The notes under the pieces: model-generated | Seen by the model: only the letters and a program-made list of their open reading frames with translations | Told to the model about the DNA's origin: nothing | Database searches by the model: none | Program-made: the position numbers and the translations under genes | Shown: piece after piece, positions 55,292 through 64,000 of the stretch | How positions within the stretch are numbered: the first letter of the stretch is position 1 | Layout: every line of letters begins with the position of its first letter | Assembly (NCBI GenBank): GCA_945288535.1 | Contig: CALYQQ010000004.1 | Coordinates: 62,001-126,000 of the forward strand | Source of the DNA: an uncultured Enterobacterales bacterium | GTDB lineage: Bacteria; Pseudomonadota; Gammaproteobacteria; Enterobacterales; CALYQQ01 | Length of the DNA: 64,000 bases | Direction: 5' to 3'

Positions 55292-55705
55292 TTAATTATA
55301 TCCTTATTTATAACTATTACAATATTATACTAAACAATTTAACAATTTATAGATGAATAACAAATTAATAAAAATAATATTTTAATATGTTCATTAATTG
55401 AATTAATGAATAATACAATTATAATAAAAACTATTTTTATAGTTTATTTTTATTTGGAATGCATATTCTATAGAATAATATGTAAAAATATATTCTAATT
55501 TCTAGGATATAATGATTATTAAAAATGTGAAATAAATATAAAATATCATCACCAATTAACTAAATTTATTATTTTTCTACAATATAAGCTTGCTATTTTT
55601 TAATTTATTAAAAAATATACAAATAAAGCTAGTTGAAAATAGCTTTTATAAAATAAAACTAACTACCATTATCTAGCTAACTGTTACTATTATTTTTTAT
55701 TTATA
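55292..55705. other. Gap between cah and tenA
   Basis: These 414 very AT-rich bases hold the cah promoter at the left and a probable tenA terminator at 55625-55646. No gene is visible. Confidence 0.5.
55625..55646 (-). terminator. Probable terminator of tenA
   Basis: AAAGCTA and TAGCTTT pair perfectly over 7 bases around eight bases, about 60 bases past the tenA stop codon, with T-rich DNA on both sides. Confidence 0.5.
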
Positions 55706-56362
55706 TTAATGTTCAATATGATATGAACTATCCAAAAAAAAATATTCTAACTCGCATCCTCTTATAAAAGAATTAGTCATATTCAGTTGTTCTGTTAAAC
55801 TACTTTTTTTAGCTAGATCATTTGCTATAAAAATAGCTTGATTTACAGATATTTTAAATTCTTCATTAGAATAAGTATTAATCCACTGTTGATAAGGATT
55901 ATTTTCTTTAATATGATCATAATAGATATGATTACCTACCTGATAATAAATTACAAAACAAGGTAAAATTGATGCAACAGCAACTTCAATTGGTTTATTA
56001 GTTAATTGTTTTGTTAGATAATGTATGTAATATGAGCAGATTGGTGAAGGTGATTGTTCGATTATATCATAGGAAGAATAGATCTTATAAAAATGATGTA
56101 ACTCTTTTTCCGCCTTGATCGTATTGATAATAAAATTTAAAAAATAGGTTTTATGCCTAGATTTTGTTAACTTTTTTGATATTCCTTGTAATATAGTTTT
56201 ATATTGATGGAGATAAATGGCATCTTGTCTAAGATAAAATAAAAACCTTTCTCTACTCAGTGTACCATGTTTAATCTCCTCAATAAAAGGGTGTTGTATT
56301 ATTCTATTATAAATAGATAACATTCTTTTATCTTCTTTATTTATCCAAGGAAAAGTTAACAT
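55706..56362 (-). CDS. tenA: TenA-family thiaminase II / aminopyrimidine aminohydrolase
   Basis: This 218-residue helical protein matches TenA, which hydrolyses aminopyrimidine breakdown products of thiamine so that the pyrimidine can be reused. It has HPFIEEIKHGTLSRERFLFYLRQDAIYL from residue 24, with D47. The catalytic cysteine C135 is in SILPCFVIYY, the same position as in Bacillus subtilis TenA. The C-terminal glutamate is in CELEYFFLDSSY near 203-214. All the key residues are kept, so it should be active. No other thiamine gene and no TPP riboswitch is seen nearby. Confidence 0.85.
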   Translation of the reverse strand: MLTFPWINKEDKRMLSIYNRIIQHPFIEEIKHGTLSRERFLFYLRQDAIYLHQYKTILQGISKKLTKSRHKTYFLNFIINTIKAEKELHHFYKIYSSYDIIEQSPSPICSYYIHYLTKQLTNKPIEVAVASILPCFVIYYQVGNHIYYDHIKENNPYQQWINTYSNEEFKISVNQAIFIANDLAKKSSLTEQLNMTNSFIRGCELEYFFLDSSYHIEH

Positions 56363-57285
56363 AAGTTATCACTTACAAAGTTTATAATTTTTATATGATA
56401 ATTATTATATAAAAATTATAATAAATAAGTCATCTATACATAATATATGTGTTAAAAAAGGATTATTAATAATTAAATATAATATATTATTTATAATTAA
56501 CAACAATACCTAGTAACTTAGTTATTAATCAAAATAATTTTTAAAAAGAAAATAAATATAAAATTATAGTAGTATACTTACAAAAATAATAGTAACATTA
56601 ATCATATTAATAAAATAGATTACGGTAACTAGTTTTTTCTACAGTGTAATTAATTATTTAAATATAAATTTATATGTTTTATAGTTTTTATGAAATATAA
56701 AGTTTTCTTATAAAGGATTGTTACTATTTATAATTATTTTATCTAATTATAATTAATATTATATTTTTACTAAATTAAATGGTTATTATTTTTTATCTTT
56801 AGTAATTATAAAAAAGTAAAAACTTACTAAATTTAAAATTTATCTTATTTTTAATGCTATTTATTTACTAGTATAAAAATTTATTTAAAACTAGTGCGTT
56901 AATTTATAAGTTAATATAATCTTATATTCTATAAGTTATTTTTTATATATATCTTACTTATTTTCATATTGAAAATTACTACTAGTACTATTTTAATTAT
57001 ATATTAAGTGAAATGATTGTAATAAAAATTATTATATATTATTTACCGAATACTAATTATTTTTAGTTCTATATAAATTTACTGTTTTATGTTTTTTAGA
57101 TATAGTAATATTAGTTTACTAAATTATTAATAGATATTAAGAAATAAAAAGTATACATTATAAATGTAAATAAAGAGTGATTATAATAAAATTATACGAA
57201 ATTAAAATCATATATATAACAACCCCGGCATAACAATATATTATACCGGTAATAGAAATAGATAGAGTAATCAGAAAACTCTAAC
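56363..57285. other. Very AT-rich gap between tenA and mnmE
   Basis: These 923 bases are among the most AT-rich in the window. Apart from the mnmE terminator at 57225-57249 and the tenA promoter expected at the left, I see no gene, no repeat family and no riboswitch. Confidence 0.5.
57225..57249 (-). terminator. Terminator of mnmE
   Basis: CCGGCATAA and TTATACCGG pair over 9 bases (one G-U pair) around seven bases, 37 bases past the mnmE stop codon. The minus-strand tail is GGTTGTTATAT, moderately T-rich. Confidence 0.6.
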
Positions 57286-58650
57286 TTACTTACCAATACA
57301 AAAGCTAGAAAATATTTTTCCTAGTAAATCATCGGAAGTTACTTCTCCTGTTATTTCTCCTAATGCCTGTTGTGCCAGGCGTAATTCTTCGGCTAGCAAT
57401 TCACCTGCATAGGCATTAATTAATCGGTCTTTACCCTGTTCAAGGTGATATTCTGCTGTTATTAATGCCTGAATATGACGGCGTCTTGCAATAAAGTCCC
57501 CTTCATTATGACCAGAATACCCCATAACCTCTTTTAAATGGTTACGCAGTATATCAACACCATCACCCGTGCGTGCAGATAAACGAATAAGTGAGTGCCC
57601 ATTTACATCAAAATAACCTTTATTTTCATTAGTCAGATCAGCTTTATTTCGAATAATAGTTATGGGTAATTTATTTGGTAATTTTGCCATAAATTCAGGC
57701 CAAATTTGCTCAGGTTCAGTCGCTTCGGTTGTTGTCGCATCAACCATAAACAATACTCTATCAGCTTGCTCAATTTCTTTCCATGCGCGTTCAATGCCTA
57801 TACGTTCAACTTCATCATTGGCTTCACGTAATCCAGCTGTGTCAATAATATGTAATGGCATACCATCAAGATGAATATGTTCTCGTAAAACATCACGGGT
57901 TGTGCCTGCAATATCCGTAACGATAGCGGCATCACGCCCAGAGAGAGCATTAAGTAAACTCGACTTACCTGCATTAGGTCGACCTGCAATGACAACTTTC
58001 ATTCCTTCTCGTAATAAACTTCCTTGGCTTGCAGCTTGTTTAACTGATGTAAGATCATTGATAACATTATTTAATTGAGCCTCTATTTTTCCATCTGATA
58101 AAAAATCGATTTCTTCATCGGGAAAATCAATAGCAGCTTCAACGTATATCCGTAAATTGGTTAAAGCATCAGTAAGTTGATAGATTTTTTTAGAAAAAGT
58201 ACCTTGCAGCGAGTTAATAGCCGATCGGGCTGCTTGTTCCGAACTTGCATCGATTAAATCTGCTATAGCTTCTGCTTGGATCAGATCTATTTTATCATTA
58301 ATAAAAGCACGTTCAGAGAATTCTCCTGGACGTGCAATACGAACATGAGCAATGGTAAGAATTTGTTTTAATAATAAATCAATAATGACAGGCCCACCAT
58401 GACCTTGTAATTCTAAAACATCTTCTCCTGTAAAAGAGTGTGGTCCAGGAAAATAGATAGCAATACCTTGATCAAGTATATTATTATTATTATCCCGAAA
58501 AGATAAATATTCAGCTTGACGAGGTGCGGGTATTTTACCAAGAAGTTGCTTCGCAACTGTAATAGCTTGTTTTCCAGATATACGCAAAATACCAACACCA
58601 CCACGTCCCGGCGGTGTTGCCTGAGCAACAATAGTATCAGTTATTAACAT
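57286..58650 (-). CDS. mnmE: tRNA modification GTPase MnmE
   Basis: This 454-residue GTPase (E. coli MnmE is 454) acts with MnmG on wobble uridines of tRNA. The N-terminal folate-binding domain begins with [23 protein letters not shown]. The G domain (about residues 216-375) has [35 protein letters not shown] and NKADL. The protein ends with the obligatory cysteine motif CIGK. It is separated from yidC by a strong terminator, so it has its own promoter. Confidence 0.97.
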   Translation of the reverse strand: MLITDTIVAQATPPGRGGVGILRISGKQAITVAKQLLGKIPAPRQAEYLSFRDNNNNILDQGIAIYFPGPHSFTGEDVLELQGHGGPVIIDLLLKQILTIAHVRIARPGEFSERAFINDKIDLIQAEAIADLIDASSEQAARSAINSLQGTFSKKIYQLTDALTNLRIYVEAAIDFPDEEIDFLSDGKIEAQLNNVINDLTSVKQAASQGSLLREGMKVVIAGRPNAGKSSLLNALSGRDAAIVTDIAGTTRDVLREHIHLDGMPLHIIDTAGLREANDEVERIGIERAWKEIEQADRVLFMVDATTTEATEPEQIWPEFMAKLPNKLPITIIRNKADLTNENKGYFDVNGHSLIRLSARTGDGVDILRNHLKEVMGYSGHNEGDFIARRRHIQALITAEYHLEQGKDRLINAYAGELLAEELRLAQQALGEITGEVTSDDLLGKIFSSFCIGK

Positions 58651-58743
58651 ACTTTAATACTCTATTTTATTTTTAATAAAGTTAGTATCGTTAGTTATAA
58701 TTATTAAATATACTTACTTTATCAATGGAATGACTTATAAAAT

Positions 58744-58768
58744 TAAGGCGGTCTATTTGACCGCCTTA
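58744..58768 (-). terminator. Rho-independent terminator of the rpmH-to-yidC operon
   Basis: TAAGGCGGTC and GACCGCCTTA pair perfectly over 10 bases around TATTT, 30 bases past the yidC stop codon; ATTTTAT follows on the minus strand. Confidence 0.85.
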
Positions 58769-58797
58769 TTGATATTGTAAACACATTTACTATGTAC

Positions 58798-60417
58798 TTA
58801 CTTTTTTTCTTTTTTAGCTCTTGTATGCAGGCCTTTTTTCTCAAGACCATGATAAATATATTGTTGTTGTGCAATAGTCACTAAATTACTTACAGTATAA
58901 TATAATACTAAACCTGATGGGAACCATAGGAAGAATATAGTAAATATTAATGGCATGAATGTCATAATTTTCTGTTGCATAGGATCTGTCACTGGTGTTG
59001 GTGACATTTTTTGGATAAGGAACATTGTTCCACCCATTAATAATGGCAATATATAGTATGGATCCTGTGCAGATAAATCTTGTAACCAGCCAAAGAATGG
59101 CGCATGACGTAATTCAATGGAACTACTTAACATATAGAATAAGGAAATAAAAATAGGCATCTGCACCAAAAGGATAAAGCATCCACCTAATGGATTCACT
59201 TTTTCCTTCTTATACAGCTCCATCATTTCCATACTCATTTTTTGACGATCATCACCATAACGTTCACGCATAGCTTGTAACTTAGGTTGCAATAATTTCA
59301 TTTTTGCTGCGGAAGTATATTGCGCTTTGGTTAGCGGATACATTAAACCACGAACTAAAAATGTGATTAAAATGATTGCAATACCCCAGTTACCAACAAA
59401 ACTATGTAAGAACTTAAGTACTTTAAATAACGGTTGAGACAAGAACCATAACCATCCATAATCAACGGTTAAGTTAAGATTTGGTACAACATCCGCCATT
59501 TGATCTTGAAGTGTTGGGCCTAACCATAAACGTGAATGCAGTTCGATGGTATCTTGCGGTAAAATGGTAACGGGAGCTCCTCTATAACCAATGATGGCCT
59601 GATCTTTATCTTTTAAATAAGTTGAATAAAAGATATTAGGACTATCATTGCTTGGGATCCATGCGCTCACGAAATAGTGCTGCAACATAGCAATCCAACC
59701 ATTTTGTGTTGTAATGTTTAAATTTTCATCAGTAATATCAGTAAATTTATATTTTTTATAGGAACTACTATCTGAGGAATAGGCTGTACCTCGATATCCT
59801 TGCGCTGAGGTTCTGCTATTATGTTCTTCAGGTAATTTAATTGTTTGTTTTAACTGGCCATACATTTCTACTTGAAGCGGTTTACTGCCCTGATTATTAA
59901 TCGTATATTCTACATTTACAACATATTGACCGCGCTTTAATATAAATGTTTTAGTATAGGTAGCCCCCGTTGCTTCATTTTTATAGGTTAACGGGATACG
60001 TAATTCATTTTGGTCATTTGCTAACTGAAAATCATGTTGTGTTGTAGTATATAAAGGGCGTGAACCTTGATTTTTATTGTCTGGGCCATCACGTCCAGTT
60101 AAACCGCTTTGCGCAACATAAACAAAATTATCAGTATTTTCGAGTAATAAAAAAGGCGTTTTTGAATTAAGTGAAGTTGTATAGTTTAATAAACTCGCAC
60201 TTTCAATATCACCTCCTATAGTATTAATTACCAAAGAAAGCACATCGCTTTTTATGGTAATAAGTTGTCCCTTACTGGTTGTCTCAGCATCATTTATAAT
60301 ACTCTGAACGGTTTGTGGATTAACCTGTTGAGGTGTGTGATCTTTGACCCATGCTTGCCAAAGTATCCCTGTTAAAAGTAACCAGGCGATGAAAAGAAGA
60401 TTGCGTTGGGATTCCAT
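58798..60417 (-). CDS. yidC: Membrane protein insertase YidC
   Basis: This 539-residue protein (E. coli YidC is 548) inserts inner-membrane proteins, including subunit c of the ATP synthase encoded nearby. An N-terminal membrane helix (about residues 5-21) is followed by the large periplasmic domain (25-335). The conserved five-helix core begins with [32 protein letters not shown], which contains the essential arginine. The C-terminus is basic (RAKKEKK). It lies 24 bases after yidD. Confidence 0.96.
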   Translation of the reverse strand: MESQRNLLFIAWLLLTGILWQAWVKDHTPQQVNPQTVQSIINDAETTSKGQLITIKSDVLSLVINTIGGDIESASLLNYTTSLNSKTPFLLLENTDNFVYVAQSGLTGRDGPDNKNQGSRPLYTTTQHDFQLANDQNELRIPLTYKNEATGATYTKTFILKRGQYVVNVEYTINNQGSKPLQVEMYGQLKQTIKLPEEHNSRTSAQGYRGTAYSSDSSSYKKYKFTDITDENLNITTQNGWIAMLQHYFVSAWIPSNDSPNIFYSTYLKDKDQAIIGYRGAPVTILPQDTIELHSRLWLGPTLQDQMADVVPNLNLTVDYGWLWFLSQPLFKVLKFLHSFVGNWGIAIILITFLVRGLMYPLTKAQYTSAAKMKLLQPKLQAMRERYGDDRQKMSMEMMELYKKEKVNPLGGCFILLVQMPIFISLFYMLSSSIELRHAPFFGWLQDLSAQDPYYILPLLMGGTMFLIQKMSPTPVTDPMQQKIMTFMPLIFTIFFLWFPSGLVLYYTVSNLVTIAQQQYIYHGLEKKGLHTRAKKEKK

Positions 60418-60441
60418 CGTAAATTATTCTCTAATAATTGT

Positions 60442-60681
60442 TCAGTTTTTAGGCGGAACGGGATCATGTCCGCCAACATTTAAAGGATGACATCTTAATA
60501 CACGTTTTAGAGTAAGCCAACCGCCTTTTAAAAAACCAAATCGACTTACAGCTTCAACACCATATTGGGAACATGTTGGTGTAAACCTACAATGGGGCCC
60601 AAGTAATGGACTAATAAACCGCTGATAACCACGGAATAGCCATACTAAGATGCGGGCACTTGGCGACATTGACGATGCCAT
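60442..60681 (-). CDS. yidD: Membrane protein insertion efficiency factor YidD
   Basis: This 79-residue protein (E. coli YidD is 85) aids YidC-dependent insertion. It has the family block [28 protein letters not shown] near residues 18-45, with its conserved cysteines, and [14 protein letters not shown] near 64-77. Its start lies inside the end of rnpA, a 37-base overlap, as in many Enterobacterales. Confidence 0.95.
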   Translation of the reverse strand: MASSMSPSARILVWLFRGYQRFISPLLGPHCRFTPTCSQYGVEAVSRFGFLKGGWLTLKRVLRCHPLNVGGHDPVPPKN

Positions 60682-61004
60682 AGTTTTTCTAATGTTTCTG
60701 TCAGAGTACGATTATCTAAATTTGTGGCTCCATTTTTCACTATTACAACGAAATCTCTTGCCGGTAATTTATGTTGCTGTAATCGAAAACTTTCTCTAAT
60801 GAGGCGTTTTATACGATTTCTGTCATGAGCACGCTTGACATAGCGTTTTGCAACAGTTAATCCCATTCGTGGATTGTTAAGGCTATTTGGGCGGCCAAGA
60901 ATAGTAATAAACGGAGAAGCAACCCGTACAGGCTGCTGGAAGACGAAGGCAAAATCACCGGGAGTTAGTAATCTTAACTCCCTGGTAAATGCTAGCATAA
61001 TCAC
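60645..61004 (-). CDS. rnpA: Ribonuclease P protein component
   Basis: This 119-residue basic protein (E. coli RnpA is 119) binds the RNase P RNA and helps mature the 5' ends of tRNAs. It begins [18 protein letters not shown]. The RNR signature [22 protein letters not shown] is near residues 53-74. It lies 17 bases after rpmH and overlaps yidD. The first in-frame ATG is used; E. coli starts at the equivalent place. Confidence 0.96.
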   Translation of the reverse strand: MIMLAFTRELRLLTPGDFAFVFQQPVRVASPFITILGRPNSLNNPRMGLTVAKRYVKRAHDRNRIKRLIRESFRLQQHKLPARDFVVIVKNGATNLDNRTLTETLEKLWHRQCRQVPAS

Positions 61005-61021
61005 ACAGACAGTTAGCCTGA

Positions 61022-62028
<1,007 letters not shown>

Positions 62029-63417
62029 GTGTCTCTTCCTATATGGCAGCAATGCCTTGCCCGATTACATGAAGAATTACCTGTTACTGAGTTTAATATG
62101 TGGATTCGTCCACTTCAGGCAGAACTCAGCGGTAGTACGTTATCGTTATATGCCCCCAACAGGTTTGTTTTGGACTGGGTTTGTGATAAGTATATGCATA
62201 ATATTAATGAAATATTGAATGATATTTGTCATGGACAACCGCCCGTTTTAAATTTTTTGGTTGGCAATAAGCCTGTAGCTCAAGCCAATTCAGCGCAAAG
62301 CAACAGTATGCCAGTAAATAACAATACAGTTACTATAAACAAAGCTGCGATTCGACCTAGCTGGGAAAGTCCAACTGATTTACCTGAACATACTTATCGT
62401 TCAGGTGTTAATCCTAAGCATACTTTTGCAAACTTTGTTGAGGGTAAATCAAATCAATTAGCTCGTGCGGCAGCGAGTCAGGTCGCTGATAACCCAGGGG
62501 GAGCTTATAATCCACTCTTTATATATGGAGGAACTGGCTTAGGGAAGACACATCTTTTGCATGCGGTTGGTAATGGTATTATAGCTAATAAAGCAAATGC
62601 AAAGGTTGTTTATATGCATTCAGAACGCTTTGTACAAGATATGGTTAAAGCACTTCAAAATAATGTCATTGAAGAATTTAAACGTTATTACCGTTCTGTT
62701 GATGCGTTATTAATTGATGATATACAATTCTTTGCTAATAAAGAACGCTCACAAGAGGAATTTTTTCATACTTTTAATGCACTACTTGAAGGTAATCAGC
62801 AAATTATTTTAACATCTGATCGTTATCCTAAAGAGATTCATGGTGTTGAAGATAGATTAAAATCTCGCTTTGGTTGGGGATTAACTATTGCAATAGAGCC
62901 TCCTGAACTAGAAACTCGAGTTGCTATTTTAATGAAAAAAGCTGATGAAAATAATATAAAATTAGCTGATGAGGTTGCTTTTTTCATTGCTAAAAGGTTA
63001 AGGTCAAATGTACGTGAGCTAGAGGGAGCATTGAACAGAGTAATTGCTAATGCAAACTTTACTGGACGTGCAATTACAATTGATTTTGTGCGTGAAGCTT
63101 TACGTGATTTGTTGGCATTGCAAGAAAAACTTGTCACCATTGATAATATTCAAAAAACAGTCGCGGAATATTATAAGATTAAAATCGCTGATTTATTATC
63201 AAAACGACGGTCACGTTCGGTAGCCCGTCCAAGACAGATGGCAATGGCACTATCTAAAGAACTAACTAATCACAGTTTGCCTGAAATTGGAGATGCTTTT
63301 GGTGGTAGAGATCATACCACGGTATTACATGCATGTCGTAAAATAGAGCAATTACGTGAAGAAAGTCACGATATAAAAGAAGATTTTTCCAATTTAATAA
63401 GAACATTATCTTCATAA
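62029..63417 (+). CDS. dnaA: Chromosomal replication initiator DnaA
   Basis: This 462-residue protein (E. coli DnaA is 467) opens oriC, found about 18 kb away at 43.7-44.0 kb. The GTG at 62029 is preferred over the ATG at 62017: GGAG lies 6 bases upstream and [13 protein letters not shown] then aligns with E. coli. The variable linker (about residues 85-130) differs, but the AAA+ domain has [15 protein letters not shown] and LLIDDIQFF. The C-terminal box-binding domain reads [20 protein letters not shown], almost the same as E. coli. Confidence 0.97.
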   Translation: MSLPIWQQCLARLHEELPVTEFNMWIRPLQAELSGSTLSLYAPNRFVLDWVCDKYMHNINEILNDICHGQPPVLNFLVGNKPVAQANSAQSNSMPVNNNTVTINKAAIRPSWESPTDLPEHTYRSGVNPKHTFANFVEGKSNQLARAAASQVADNPGGAYNPLFIYGGTGLGKTHLLHAVGNGIIANKANAKVVYMHSERFVQDMVKALQNNVIEEFKRYYRSVDALLIDDIQFFANKERSQEEFFHTFNALLEGNQQIILTSDRYPKEIHGVEDRLKSRFGWGLTIAIEPPELETRVAILMKKADENNIKLADEVAFFIAKRLRSNVRELEGALNRVIANANFTGRAITIDFVREALRDLLALQEKLVTIDNIQKTVAEYYKIKIADLLSKRRSRSVARPRQMAMALSKELTNHSLPEIGDAFGGRDHTTVLHACRKIEQLREESHDIKEDFSNLIRTLSS

Positions 63418-63421
63418 TACT

Positions 63422-64000
63422 ATGAAATTTATAATTGAACGTGAAAAACTATTAAAGCCATTACAGCAAGTTAGTAGTCCGCTTGCCGGTCGACCTTCAT
63501 TACCTATTCTTGGAAATCTTCTCATTCAGGTAACAGAAGGTAAACTATTATTAACCGGGACAGATTTAGAGACAGAGTTAGTTATTGAGGTGGCACTAAG
63601 TGGATTATATGAGATAGGAGCGACAACTGTTCCGGCTCGAAAATTTCTAGATATTTGCCGCGGCTTACCTGATGGGGCTGAAATTATAATACAATTAGAT
63701 GGAGAACGCTTACAAGTACGATCAGGTCGTAGTCGTTTTTCCCTTTCTACATTACCTGCAACAGATTATCCCAATGTGGATGATTGGCAATGTGATGTTG
63801 AATTTAGCTTATCAAAAATAATACTGAAACGTTTAATTGAATCTACTCAATTTTCGATGGCACATCAAGACGTGCGATATTACCTTAATGGTATGCTATT
63901 TGAAACAGAAGATAATGTATTACGCACCGTAGCAACAGATGGTCATCGATTAGCTATTTGTACTATATCACTTGAACAATCTTTGCCTTCGCACTCTGTT
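63422..64000 (+). CDS. dnaN: DNA polymerase III beta sliding clamp, 5' part
   Basis: The first 193 residues of the sliding clamp are present; the gene runs off the window. It begins MKFIIEREKLLKPLQQVSSPL and covers the first domain and part of the second, with LPILGNLLI, GTDLETELV, PARKFLDICRGLPDGAEI and TDGHRLAICT. The ATG lies 4 bases after the dnaA stop codon, so the two genes are co-transcribed, with recF expected next. Confidence 0.96.
   Translation, partial: MKFIIEREKLLKPLQQVSSPLAGRPSLPILGNLLIQVTEGKLLLTGTDLETELVIEVALSGLYEIGATTVPARKFLDICRGLPDGAEIIIQLDGERLQVRSGRSRFSLSTLPATDYPNVDDWQCDVEFSLSKIILKRLIESTQFSMAHQDVRYYLNGMLFETEDNVLRTVATDGHRLAICTISLEQSLPSHSV

Noticed and set aside
56363-57285. 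A TPP riboswitch upstream of tenA
   Set aside because: The CTGAGA core and the other conserved THI-box pieces are not present on the minus strand; the region is almost pure A and T.
60645-60681. Frameshift or misassembly at the rnpA-yidD overlap
   Set aside because: A 37-base overlap of these two genes is usual in Enterobacterales, and both proteins are full length.

Overview
The window is a continuous piece of an AT-rich chromosome from a gammaproteobacterium of the order Enterobacterales. DnaA, the ATP synthase subunits, SpoT, GlmU and GlmS are very close to their Escherichia coli counterparts. Many local gene orders are also the E. coli ones: gmk-rpoZ-spoT-trmH-recG, yihD-srkA-dsbA, mobA-mobB, asnA/asnC-mioC-oriC-mnmG-rsmG-atpIBEFHAGDC and mnmE/yidC-yidD-rnpA-rpmH/dnaA-dnaN. 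The strong AT bias, long gene-free AT-rich gaps, apparent gene remnants and urease genes in the order ureD-ureA-ureB suggest a Morganellaceae-like, host-associated bacterium (Arsenophonus-type). That placement is inference; no 16S gene is present. Most core genes are intact, so any genome reduction looks moderate.

Layout: 1-1.4 kb is the 5' part of a urease operon on the minus strand, with no ureR beside it. From 2.3 to 15.5 kb come gor, a small methyltransferase, the gmk-to-recG operon, yicH, an unknown membrane protein, dtd and yihY. From 16 to 27 kb is a nucleotide and nucleoside use region: cdd, pdp, deoB, cpdB, nupC, deoC, deoR and ushA. From 27.8 to 31.2 kb lie glmU and glmS, followed by an orphan CoA-transferase alpha subunit just past the glmS 3' end (the attTn7 position). 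From 32.5 to 42.6 kb come dsbA, srkA, yihD, ycbX, mobA, mobB, an mdtD-like exporter, katE and asnA. From 42.7 to 53.9 kb are asnC, mioC, the replication origin, mnmG, rsmG and the complete F0F1 ATP synthase operon. From 54.5 to 56.4 kb is an accessory pair, an alpha-carbonic anhydrase and TenA. From 57.3 to 64 kb are mnmE, yidC, yidD, rnpA, rpmH, dnaA and the start of dnaN.

The most interesting part is the 16-27 kb region, which forms a complete route for using extracellular nucleotides. UshA and CpdB strip phosphate in the periplasm, NupC imports nucleosides, Cdd deaminates cytidine, Pdp releases pentose 1-phosphate, DeoB isomerises it and DeoC cleaves deoxyribose 5-phosphate. The E. coli-like DeoR probably controls it, because a TGTTA-N6-TAACA palindrome sits in the nupC/deoC divergent region. 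DeoB, Pdp and Cdd resemble the Firmicutes versions rather than the enterobacterial ones, which suggests a transferred cassette placed under a resident regulator.

I found no CRISPR array, rRNA, tRNA or insertion sequence, and no clear sign of an undescribed defence or mobile system.
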